A DNA stretch of 64,000 nt from NCBI RefSeq assembly GCF_007859935.1, contig NZ_SJPO01000010.1:62001-126000 (forward strand). The letters run 5' to 3'. This document shows, one piece after another, positions 47,990 to 57,278 of this stretch. The stretch is from Posidoniimonas polymericola (GTDB lineage: Bacteria; Planctomycetota; Planctomycetia; Pirellulales; Lacipirellulaceae). The notes under the pieces are model-generated. The model ran no database searches and was not told the origin of the DNA. It saw only the letters and a program-made list of their open reading frames with translations. Numbering within the stretch: the first letter of the stretch is position 1; each line of letters opens with the position of its first letter. Made by a program: the position numbers and the translations under genes.

Positions 47990-48730
47990 ATGCGGTTCGA
48001 TGTGCTGACTCTGTTCCCGGAGATCTTCTCCGGTTACCTGAGTCAGAGCTTGCTCAAGCTGGCGATCGACCGCGGCTTGGTAAGGGTCGACCTGCACAAC
48101 ATCCGCGACTGGGCGCGGAGCAAGCACCGGAACGTGGACGACCGGCCCTTCGGCGGCGGCCCCGGGATGGTGCTCAAGCCCGAGCCCGTAGTGGAGTGTG
48201 TCGAGGCCGTGCAGTCGCAGCGCGACGCGGAGCAGCCGCCAGGGCGGCTGATCCTGCTGACCCCGCAGGGGCGGCGGTTCGACCAGCGTGTAGCGGAGGA
48301 GCTGGCCCAGAGCGACCGGCTGCTGCTGCTGTGCGGGCGGTACGAGGGGTTCGACCAGCGGGTCATGGACCTGTTGTCGCCCGAAGAGGTATCGGTGGGC
48401 GACTTTGTCCTCAACGGGGGCGAGGTCGCCGCGATGACGATAGTGGATGCGGTGGTGCGGTTGTTGCCCGGCGTGCTGGGCGACGAGAACAGCAGCATCG
48501 AGGACTCGTTCTCCCGCGGCAACCGGCTGCTGGAGCACGCCCAGTACACCCGACCCCGGGAGTACCGGGGCCTGGCGGTCCCCGACGTGCTGCTGAACGG
48601 GAACCACCCCGACATCGCCGAGTGGCGGCGGCAGGACAGCCTCAGGCGTACCCGCGATCGGCGACAAGACTTACTGGACTCCCCCGCGGAGGAAGGCTCT
48701 CACGAGCCGCCCGACGCGGACAGCAAATAG
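47990..48730 (+). CDS. trmD: tRNA (guanine-37-N1)-methyltransferase
   Basis: A 246-residue TrmD that methylates G37 of tRNAs with SAM to prevent frameshifting. Trefoil-knot motifs [27 protein letters not shown] and the N-terminal [16 protein letters not shown] are all present. The C-terminal part has the conserved [18 protein letters not shown]. The start ATG at 47990 has GGGGTGAG just before it. It follows rpsP by 43 bases, replacing the usual rpsP-rimM-trmD order. Confidence 0.95.
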   Translation: MRFDVLTLFPEIFSGYLSQSLLKLAIDRGLVRVDLHNIRDWARSKHRNVDDRPFGGGPGMVLKPEPVVECVEAVQSQRDAEQPPGRLILLTPQGRRFDQRVAEELAQSDRLLLLCGRYEGFDQRVMDLLSPEEVSVGDFVLNGGEVAAMTIVDAVVRLLPGVLGDENSSIEDSFSRGNRLLEHAQYTRPREYRGLAVPDVLLNGNHPDIAEWRRQDSLRRTRDRRQDLLDSPAEEGSHEPPDADSK

Positions 48731-48800
48731 AACAACGATCCCGATTTTCTCGCCCCGCAAGCCAACCGGCGCTGGGGCGGACAGCGTAAGGAAAAACAAG

Positions 48801-49160
48801 ATGAGCCAGCAGATCCTTGACCTTGTTGCGAAGGCGAGCCTCAAAGAGGACAAGCCGAAGTTCGAGGTCGGCGACACGGTCGACGTGCACAACAAGATCC
48901 TGGAAGGCAACAAGGAACGCGTCCAGGTGTTCTCGGGCGTCGTGATCGCGATGAGCGGCTCGGGCGTCAACGAGATGTTCACCGTCCGGCGGATCGTGAA
49001 CAACGAGGGCGTGGAGCGGAAGTTCCCGGTCCACTCGCCGCGTATCGCCAAGATCGACGTGAAGCGTTCGGCCCGCGTGCGTCGCGCCAAGCTGTACTAC
49101 CTCCGCGACCGCACCGGCAAGGCGACCCGCCTCCGCGAGCGTCGCACCGATCTCAAGTAG
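48801..49160 (+). CDS. rplS: 50S ribosomal protein L19
   Basis: A 119-residue L19 of normal length, at the 30S-50S interface. Typical are [33 protein letters not shown] and [27 protein letters not shown] lies in the right place before the ATG. Its stop codon lies in the first of three tandem 15-base repeats (see 49153-49197). It is 70 bases after trmD. Confidence 0.95.
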   Translation: MSQQILDLVAKASLKEDKPKFEVGDTVDVHNKILEGNKERVQVFSGVVIAMSGSGVNEMFTVRRIVNNEGVERKFPVHSPRIAKIDVKRSARVRRAKLYYLRDRTGKATRLRERRTDLK

Positions 49161-49197
49161 TCGGGCCTCAAGTAAACGGGCCTCAAGTAGTCCGGTC
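49153..49197 (+). repeat. three tandem 15-base repeats carrying in-frame stops
   Basis: Units TCAAGTAGTCGGGCC, TCAAGTAAACGGGCC and TCAAGTAGTCCGGTC follow each other. The period is a multiple of three, so after the L19 stop at 49158 two more in-frame stops (TAA at 49173, TAG at 49188) follow. This is probably slippage that duplicated the rplS end. Confidence 0.7.
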
Positions 49198-49243
49198 TGC
49201 GGCCTGACCGCAGCCGCCCGTCCCGCCAGCCGAGAGGGCGATT

Positions 49244-49690
49244 GTGAGTAGTCTGCTGCGCCGTGTGCAGCGCGGCCTCGCCCGGGTCGGCGCCGGGCCC
49301 CGGGCCGCGACCCTGGGGCAGCGCGGCGAGGCCTACGCGGCCCGTCTGCTCCGCCGCGCAGGGTGTGTGATGGTCGCCGGCGGTCACCGCGGACGGTTCG
49401 GGGAGATCGACCTGATCGTGGTCGAGTCCCGCGAGACCGTCGTGTTTGTCGAGGTAAAGACCCGCCGCTCGCTCCGCGGCGGCAGCCCCGCCGAGGCGGT
49501 CGGCGCCGAGCAGCAGCGGCGCATTTCTCGCTCGGCCCTTGCTTTTCTCAAGGCCCACGGCCTGCTGGAGCACCCGGCCCGATTCGACGTGGTCGCCATC
49601 GTGTGGCCCAAGGGCTCCACGCGTCCCGAGTCGGTCCAGCACTTCCGCAATGCGTTCCACCCGCCTGACCGCGGCCAGTTCTTTAGCTGA
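49244..49690 (+). CDS. yraN: YraN/UPF0102 family nuclease-fold protein
   Basis: A 148-residue YraN-family protein with the restriction-endonuclease-like fold. It has LGQRGEAYAARLLRRAGC, RFGEIDLIVVESRETVVFVEVKTRRS (the D-ExK-type motif) and AEAVGAEQQRRISRSALAFL. A nuclease role is inferred from the fold; cellular function is unproven. The GTG start at 49244 follows GAGAGGGCGATT. It ends the rpsP operon; rnhB, often next to it, is absent. Confidence 0.88.
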   Translation: MSSLLRRVQRGLARVGAGPRAATLGQRGEAYAARLLRRAGCVMVAGGHRGRFGEIDLIVVESRETVVFVEVKTRRSLRGGSPAEAVGAEQQRRISRSALAFLKAHGLLEHPARFDVVAIVWPKGSTRPESVQHFRNAFHPPDRGQFFS

Positions 49691-49965
49691 GCTGCTCTGG
49701 GGGTGGTTCGTCTTAGCCCTGCTTCTGCCCTGCTTTCCATTGCTGCTCATCTGCGAGAGCCGCATTGCATGCACGCGTCTGGCTGAGGTAAGCGATATTG
49801 CGGATATCCCCCGATTGGGGTGCTTGATCCGGGTGGCATCGCCGTTAGAATCTTGCCTGTGGGCGAGAAACCCACAGGTGTTGCGTTTCAATTGCTTGTT
49901 TGGGTCGGTATCCCACGAAATTGCCCTACAATATTTTGGTGCAGCGGTAAGGCAGGTGTCGGTTC

Positions 49966-50433
49966 GTGCTAGTCGGTGAGTCGATCCGCAGCCTGGATGA
50001 CCGATATCGTCTGTCGCTGCCGCCAGAAATGGGGGAGGAGCTTGCCGCCGACGGTGGCGAGCTGCTCCTCGCGAAGGAGCGTCCTGGCTGCCTTGGCCTG
50101 TGGCGGCCTGAGCGGGTGCAGGAGAAGCTCGAGCAGGGGAAGCGGATCCTTGAGTCAAAGATCGCCGCGGGGCGGCTAGAGGGGCGTCTGGCCGAGGTGC
50201 AATCGCTCGGTCGGCTGCTCTCGACCCGGCACCGCAGTGTGCAGCTGGCCGGCCGCGGCCGCCTGTTAATCCCGGAGGGGTTCCGAGAGTTCCTCGGGGT
50301 TGAGCCGGGCGGGTCCGTAGTGGTGGTCGGCGCGGCAGTCTGCGTCGAGCTGTGGAGGCCAGAGAGCTGGTCCGAGATGATCGACCAGCAGATGCCCGAG
50401 TTTGGAAAGCTATTCGACGAATTAACCGCCTAG
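49966..50433 (+). CDS. mraZ: MraZ-like transcriptional regulator, orphan
   Basis: A 155-residue protein with two SpoVT/AbrB-like halves. The first opens with GESIRSLDDRYRLSLPPEM and the second has RSVQLAGRGRLLIPEGFREFLGV, matching the double-domain MraZ that normally represses the division/cell-wall cluster. No rsmH, ftsL or other dcw gene follows. Planctomycetes lack canonical FtsZ division, so its targets may differ. The GTG start at 49966 has AAGGCAGG near 49949-49956. An intrinsic terminator lies 120 bases downstream. Confidence 0.75.
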   Translation: MLVGESIRSLDDRYRLSLPPEMGEELAADGGELLLAKERPGCLGLWRPERVQEKLEQGKRILESKIAAGRLEGRLAEVQSLGRLLSTRHRSVQLAGRGRLLIPEGFREFLGVEPGGSVVVVGAAVCVELWRPESWSEMIDQQMPEFGKLFDELTA

Positions 50434-50552
50434 CGGCGGATCAAAACGGAAACCACGCCCAGCGCGACATTTGCCCGACGTTCCCGACCGTTGTCACCCG
50501 GCCCGGGATGCAAGTCATAACGTTGTGGGCAGTTCAGGCAGCGGATGCCTGG

Positions 50553-50579
50553 CACGCCGTGGCTGGGCGTGGTTTTTTT
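50553..50579 (+). terminator. intrinsic terminator after mraZ
   Basis: CACGCC (50553-50558) pairs with GGCGTG (50566-50571) around a 7-base loop, followed by seven T residues (50573-50579). It ends the mraZ transcript before the convergent pyrG/DUF1844 unit. Confidence 0.6.
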
Positions 50580-50649
50580 CTCTTGATGCGGAGCAGCCGC
50601 CTCGACGCGGCCGCAGCCCGCTGGCGACGCTGCCGGCCAGCGATGCTAC

Positions 50650-50697
50650 GGGTTACCAAAGCGACGGGCCACCAAAGCTAAGGGCCACCAAAGCTAA
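50650..50697. repeat. three tandem 16-base repeats
   Basis: Units GGGTTACCAAAGCGAC, GGGCCACCAAAGCTAA and GGGCCACCAAAGCTAA are consecutive, lying in the gap between the mraZ terminator and the stop of the DUF1844 gene. No function is inferred. Confidence 0.6.
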
Positions 50698-50715
50698 GGG
50701 GAGGTCCATCGCGCT

Positions 50716-51156
50716 CTAGGCGCTGGGTGTCCGCACGTAGGCCATCCGCAGCTGGTGCAATAGCCCATCGATCGCTTGAGCCTCTTCGGGCGAGACGTTG
50801 CCCTTGGTGCGTTCCTGGAGCACGCCGATGGTGTCGATCAGGTACTTGGCCTGATTCCGCCGGACCTTGGCCTCGCCGGTAATCGGGTTGGGGATCTGAC
50901 CGAGCGACATCATCGCCTCCGTCGCCAGCCCGGTAAGCAGCATCTCGAACGACGCCGGCGGCATCTCGGGATCGTCGGGGAAGTCGGCGGCGCCGGGCGG
51001 CGTCTGATCGGCGGCCTGCGGGGGCTCTCCGGGGGCGGCCGGCTCACCCGCGGCCGGGTCGCCCTGCTTGGCGGCTGCCTTCTCGGCCTGGACCTGGGTT
51101 TTCCAGTCCTCGTCGATGATGATCTTAGGCTTCTCGCCTTGCGGTTGTTCGTCCAT
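50716..51156 (-). CDS. DUF1844 family protein
   Basis: A 146-residue acidic protein. The N-terminal half is a Pro/Ala/Glu linker. The C-terminal half matches DUF1844 (SFEMLLTGLATEAMMSLGQIPNPITGEAKVRRNQAKYLIDTIGVLQERTKGN, in pieces). Function is unknown. The start ATG at 51156 is the first after pyrG. It lies 46 bases downstream of pyrG and is probably co-transcribed with it. Confidence 0.78.
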   Translation of the reverse strand: MDEQPQGEKPKIIIDEDWKTQVQAEKAAAKQGDPAAGEPAAPGEPPQAADQTPPGAADFPDDPEMPPASFEMLLTGLATEAMMSLGQIPNPITGEAKVRRNQAKYLIDTIGVLQERTKGNVSPEEAQAIDGLLHQLRMAYVRTPSA

Positions 51157-51202
51157 GGGCTCGCTGCGTTGCCTTGGGGGGGGAACCGATGAGGGGGAGC
51201 GG

Positions 51203-52954
<1,752 letters not shown>

Positions 52955-53052
52955 TCAGGCGGGGCACATTAGCCGGCCCCGGCCAGGAGCCATGATACCG
53001 GCAATGGCGGACCGTGAGCAGGGCGCCGGCTCGGGCGTTCTGCCGCGTGGCG

Positions 53053-55086
53053 TCAGACCTCGCACGGAGCTGCTGGCGAGGGAAGCATAAACCTCGCCTG
53101 ATCGTCCAGTTTGGTGCGGCAGAAGGCCTCGAAATCGGCGGCAGGCAGCGGCTTCGACATGAAGTAGCCCTGACCGTAGTCGCAGCCGAGGTCGCGGATC
53201 TTGACGAGCTGCTGGTAGGTCTCGATCCCCTCAGCGACGACCTCGAGCTTGCCCGCCTGAGCGATCATCACGACCGCCCAGATCGTCGTCGCGCTCTCGA
53301 CCTCCTCGAGCAGGTTGTTGATAAAGCTGCGGTCGAGCTTGATCGTGCTGAACGGCAGCGAGTGCAGGATGCTCAGCGAAGAGTAGCCGGTGCCAAAGTC
53401 GTCCAGGTGGACGGCGACCCCCAATTCCTGGAATCGGGCCGTGATCTCACGCACGACATTGAGGTTGTCCATCGAGCCCGACTCGGTGATCTCGAGCGCC
53501 AGCGCCTGCGGATCGAGTTGGTAGCGGCTGATGGTCTTCTCGACCGTCGTCACGATGCGGTCCGACGTCAGTTGCCGCGGCGACAGGTTGACGCTCACCT
53601 TAAGGTCCGCCAGCGCCGGTTCGTGCTTGCGCCACTCGGCGATTTGCCGGGCCGCCTCGTCGAGCACGATCGCGCCGATCTGCTCGATCATGCCGGTCTC
53701 TTCCGCGACTGGGATGAAAAGGTCCGGCGGCTGCATGCCGCGCGTGGGGTGGTTCCACCGGACGAGCGCCTCGGCCTTGGCGAGCCGGTTGTCCTGCAGC
53801 GAAATAATCGGCTGGTAGAAGACCTCGAACTCTCCGTCGCGGATTGCCCGTCGGAGCTCAAACTCGAGGTCGAGCCGCTCGGTAACGCGGTCGCGCATGG
53901 CCTGGTCGAACACCGCACCCTGCCCCTTGCCACCCTCTTTGGCGTGGTAGAGGGCCGTGTCGGCGTCGCGGAGGATCTCTGCGGGGTCGTCGTACTCGCC
54001 GCTGCTCACCGCGATACCGATGCTGACTCCCAGCACCAGCTCGTTGTGCTCGACCGACATCGGGCCGGACATCGCCTCACGCACCTGGGCCGCCACGGCG
54101 TCCGCGTGGCCGGCCGACGGCAGGTCGTCCAGCAGGATGACGAACTCGTCACCCCCTAGCCGGGCGACCGTGTCGTAACCCGCCCGGACCCCAACCGCGG
54201 CCCCGCGGAGCGTGTTGCTGAGTCTCCGTGAAGTCTGCACCAGGAACTGATCGCCGATCCTGTGGCCCAGGCTGTCGTTGATCAGCTTAAAATTGTCGAG
54301 GTCGCAATAGAGGATGGCGAACTTGTGATCGGGGTTCCGCTTGCTCCGCTCGATGCAGCCCTCGATCCGCTCCAGCAGCAGCACCCGGTTCGGCAGGTCG
54401 GTTAGCGAGTCGTGGAACGCCAGGTGGCGGATCTGCTGGTCCGCCATGTGGCGGGCGGCGATCTCGCGGGCCAGACGCGAGTTGGCCTCGGCCAGCGACT
54501 CGACCTGGTCCTGCAGGCGGGTGTTGGCTTCCTGCAGCTGCTCAGAGCGGGCGCGGATACTGTCCTCGAGCACCCTGGTGTGGGCGTGCGCGAGTCCGGC
54601 TAGGTTCCACTTCTCGGTGAGCGAGCAGGCCAGCTGCTGCACCTCGACCACGTCAAACGGCTTCTTCAGGATCAGCAGCCAGTCGCCCGCCCCGACTTCT
54701 TCCAGGATGTTCTGCCAGGAGTAGTCGGAGTACGCCGTGCAGATCACGACCTGCAACTGCGGATCAACCTTGCGGCACTCGACGATCGTGCGGAGTCCAT
54801 CCCAGCCGGGCGGCATCCGCATGTCGATAAACGCCAACGCGTAGGGCCGACCTTCTGCGACGGAGCGCTGGACGGCCTGGAAGCCTTCTTCGCCCTGCAG
54901 CGCTGAGTCGATCTCGTACTTCCGCTGGAAGCTCATCCGCTGCTGCGTGGTGTTCAGCAGCGACGCCGCCAGGGTGTCGAATTCCGCGTCGACTTCCTTC
55001 GCTTCGAGGATAGCGCGGATATCGTCGTGGATCGCCTGGTTGTCGTCGACAATCAGAACCCGCCGGTTATCGTTGTCGATATTCAT
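53053..55086 (-). CDS. response regulator with GGDEF and EAL domains
   Basis: A 677-residue protein. Residues 1-140 are a receiver with phospho-site D88 in ALAFIDMRMPPGWDG and with a large insertion before it; a coiled coil follows (about 170-225). The GGDEF domain (about 230-395) has an intact ARLGGDEFVILLDD; the canonical I-site RxxD was not found. The EAL domain (about 410-660) has AEALVRWNHP, LHLDDFGTGYSSL-type and YFMSKPL motifs, all with catalytic residues. It may make, degrade or both c-di-GMP. It is divergent from the receiver gene at 55510 and shares its unusual receiver signature. Confidence 0.93.
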   Translation of the reverse strand: MNIDNDNRRVLIVDDNQAIHDDIRAILEAKEVDAEFDTLAASLLNTTQQRMSFQRKYEIDSALQGEEGFQAVQRSVAEGRPYALAFIDMRMPPGWDGLRTIVECRKVDPQLQVVICTAYSDYSWQNILEEVGAGDWLLILKKPFDVVEVQQLACSLTEKWNLAGLAHAHTRVLEDSIRARSEQLQEANTRLQDQVESLAEANSRLAREIAARHMADQQIRHLAFHDSLTDLPNRVLLLERIEGCIERSKRNPDHKFAILYCDLDNFKLINDSLGHRIGDQFLVQTSRRLSNTLRGAAVGVRAGYDTVARLGGDEFVILLDDLPSAGHADAVAAQVREAMSGPMSVEHNELVLGVSIGIAVSSGEYDDPAEILRDADTALYHAKEGGKGQGAVFDQAMRDRVTERLDLEFELRRAIRDGEFEVFYQPIISLQDNRLAKAEALVRWNHPTRGMQPPDLFIPVAEETGMIEQIGAIVLDEAARQIAEWRKHEPALADLKVSVNLSPRQLTSDRIVTTVEKTISRYQLDPQALALEITESGSMDNLNVVREITARFQELGVAVHLDDFGTGYSSLSILHSLPFSTIKLDRSFINNLLEEVESATTIWAVVMIAQAGKLEVVAEGIETYQQLVKIRDLGCDYGQGYFMSKPLPAADFEAFCRTKLDDQARFMLPSPAAPCEV

Positions 55087-55115
55087 AGTTGGGTTGGTTT
55101 CGGTGCGGCGTCTGG

Positions 55116-55130
55116 GGCCCATAATGGGCC
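55116..55130. promoter_or_regulatory. 15-bp palindrome upstream of the GGDEF/EAL gene
   Basis: GGCCCAT-A-ATGGGCC is perfectly symmetric around a central A, 30 bases upstream of the GGDEF/EAL start codon. It contains a possible -10 (CATTAT on the minus strand). It is a candidate operator for a regulator of this gene; which one is unknown. Confidence 0.35.
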
Positions 55131-55509
55131 AATCGCCAAAGTCGCTGGTGGCCGTAGTGCTTTCTGAACTTTAGCCCTAGGCGCCGCGCCCTACGCGGAC
55201 GCTGTCGCCGTAGTTGCCACACGGTCAATCGTTCCCAACGGTCGTGCCGTGTTTGTCGGCGTGGGGGCTCCATTTCTGGCGGGGGGACGCCAAGGGAAGC
55301 CGCCCCCCAACTGCGGGCGCCGCTTGGAGGTCGCCGCGGCCGCTGCGTATAAGCCGAAGCCGAGAAGTTGGTGGGATGCCGTTGCTTGCACTAAGGGGCG
55401 CCGATGTTGTTCTAGCATTGTCCGGTCAAGGCGAATGGCCGCCCGACGGAAGGGCCACCGCCGACCGGGCGGGAGGACGGCTTACAAACGGATGAAAGGT
55501 AATCAGACC
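55131..55509. other. divergent gap between the two response regulator genes
   Basis: No gene was recognised in these 379 bases. Open frames that extend upstream from the second regulator are Arg/Trp-rich and without domain. The region must hold promoters for both regulators. GC-rich stretches near 55295-55345 resemble no known element. Confidence 0.35.
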
Positions 55510-56406
55510 ATGCAAGATGTCAGCGATCCACACTCGGAAGATCAATCTCTGACGACGCCGACCGACGAAAACCGGCGCGTGCTGCTGATCGACGACAACC
55601 ACGCGATCCACGACGACTACAACAAGATCCTCGTGCCCGCCCGCGACAGCGGCGAGCTCGACGAGCTGGGGTCGTTGTTGTTTGAGGACGCGGCCCCGAG
55701 CCGCGGACCGGCAATCGGGTTCGAGACCACCTCTGCCTACCAGGGGCAAGAGGCGCTGGCGATTGTCGAAAAATCGGTGGAAGATAACCGCCGGTTCGCG
55801 ATGGCCTTTGTCGACATGCGGATGCCGCCCGGCTGGGACGGGCTCGAGACCATCAAACGCATGTGGGAGGTCGACGAGGAACTTCAGGTAGTGATCTGCT
55901 CGGCGTACTCCGACCACAGCTGGAACGAGCTCGTCGACGAGCTCCCCAAAGACGACCAATGGCTCCTATTGCGCAAGCCCTTCGACGGCGCCGAGGTGAG
56001 CCAGCTGGCGCTCGCCCTGACGAAGAAGTGGAGCCTCGGCCGCGAGACCCGCAAGAGCCTCGCCCAGCTGAGGGAGGCGCTCGGCGAACGCGAGCAGCTG
56101 CTTGACGCGCTAGGGAGTTCCACCGAACGCATGTGCAGCGAGTACGGCAAGATCGCCGAGCACATCGAGAGCTCTTTCCACGCCATCGAGGTGCTCACCC
56201 GCGCCTACCAGAGCCTTGACGAGGCGGCCACTCCCGAGGGCGTGCCCGCCGCGGCGTGGACAGCGGCCGCACAGCAGGTCGAGGCCGCCTCGCCCCAGGG
56301 CGAGATGGCCGAAACCCTAACCACCGCCCGCGCCACCCTAGATTCCTTCAAGAAGATCAACGCAACCGTCGCGACTATGCGGGAGAAGGCAGGGGTAGGG
56401 GGCTAG
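55510..56406 (+). CDS. response regulator with coiled-coil C-terminus
   Basis: A 298-residue protein. The receiver (about 20-165) has phospho-site D102 in AMAFVDMRMPPGWDG and the Lys in LLRKPFDG. The rest is helical, with a likely dimerising coiled coil (about 175-240) and Ala-rich tail, and no DNA-binding motif. Start ATG at 55510 follows AAAGG near 55495-55499; another ATG lies at 55492. The stretches NRRVLLIDDNHAIHDDY and LQVVICSAYSDHSW are nearly the same as in the GGDEF/EAL protein, so both may take phosphate from the same kinase. Confidence 0.82.
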   Translation: MQDVSDPHSEDQSLTTPTDENRRVLLIDDNHAIHDDYNKILVPARDSGELDELGSLLFEDAAPSRGPAIGFETTSAYQGQEALAIVEKSVEDNRRFAMAFVDMRMPPGWDGLETIKRMWEVDEELQVVICSAYSDHSWNELVDELPKDDQWLLLRKPFDGAEVSQLALALTKKWSLGRETRKSLAQLREALGEREQLLDALGSSTERMCSEYGKIAEHIESSFHAIEVLTRAYQSLDEAATPEGVPAAAWTAAAQQVEAASPQGEMAETLTTARATLDSFKKINATVATMREKAGVGG

Positions 56407-56618
56407 CCCCGCGTAGTTGCCGCAGACGGTTCCCCGATACGAATCTACGAGCGAGAGACAACACCCCAAAGGACGATCCCGATCTTACCCAGGCAGCAGC
56501 CAGTAGAATGGACGCCTCAGCCGTGCCCGAACAGCATAGTGTCGGGCGTGCGCTACAGTTCATTCCCAGCGGCGTCGTCCGACGCCAGGTGAAACGACGG
56601 TAGGCCCACGCGACGAAG

Positions 56619-57263
56619 ATGGAATTGACCGCCCACGCATCCAAGAACACGCACCAGAAATGCCGGGCCGGCAGCGTTCGGATCGGCGCCTGCCTGCGTC
56701 CGCTGGTTGGCTCGGTGTTGGTTGCGGCTGTCGTGCTTGGCGGGGCCGAGCGGGCAACCGCCCAGGCGACGGCCCCCGCGGTCGTCATCAACCGCGAGTA
56801 CACCATCAAGGCGGCCTTTCTCTACCACTTCCTCACGTACACCGAGTGGCCTTCGTCGGCGGACGCCAACGGGCCGCTGGTCGTGGGCGTCTACAAGTCG
56901 GACCCGTTCGGTGAGGTGCTCGACAAGATCGCCGCCACCAAGAAGGTCAACAACCGCTCAATCGAGGTGCGTCGGATCTCCGACCCCGCCGAGTCGCTGC
57001 ATTGCCACCTGTTGTTCGTCCCTGACACGGTGACGGCAGACGGGCTGGCGCCACTCTTCGCGGCCGTCTCCGAACAACCGGTGATGCTGGTCGGCGAGAC
57101 CGAGGGGTTCGTCGATCGGGGGGGGGCGGCAGAGTTCTACCTGGAGGGAAACCGGGTTCGTTTCGCGTTCAACATGGACGTCGTGGATGAGAAGAACCTC
57201 AAGGTGAGCTCTAAGCTTCTGTCTCTAGCTAAGATTGTCACCGCGGGCCAGGCCAGCAAGTAG
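56619..57263 (+). CDS. YfiR-like periplasmic protein
   Basis: A 214-residue protein with an N-terminal hydrophobic export segment (about 28-50) followed by a YfiR/DUF4154 domain. NREYTIKAAFLYHFLTYTEWP near 57-77 and FYLEGNRVRFAFNMDVVDEKNLKVSSKLLSLAKIV near the C-terminus are characteristic. In the YfiBNR system, YfiR binds and silences the diguanylate cyclase YfiN from the periplasm. Here it precedes a histidine kinase by only 15 bases, which suggests that the kinase is its partner. The start ATG at 56619 leaves a long polar leader, so the true start may lie later. Confidence 0.82.
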   Translation: MELTAHASKNTHQKCRAGSVRIGACLRPLVGSVLVAAVVLGGAERATAQATAPAVVINREYTIKAAFLYHFLTYTEWPSSADANGPLVVGVYKSDPFGEVLDKIAATKKVNNRSIEVRRISDPAESLHCHLLFVPDTVTADGLAPLFAAVSEQPVMLVGETEGFVDRGGAAEFYLEGNRVRFAFNMDVVDEKNLKVSSKLLSLAKIVTAGQASK

Positions 57264-57278
57264 AACGGCGAGAATCCG

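Noticed and set aside
49153-49197. Possible CRISPR-like repeat
   Set aside because: Adjacent tandem repeats without spacers, best explained by slippage.
55249-55509. Upstream extension of the 55510 response regulator to an ATG at 55249
   Set aside because: The added 87 residues are Arg/Trp/Gly-rich and unlike any receiver leader; the ATG at 55510 (or 55492) has a better ribosome site.
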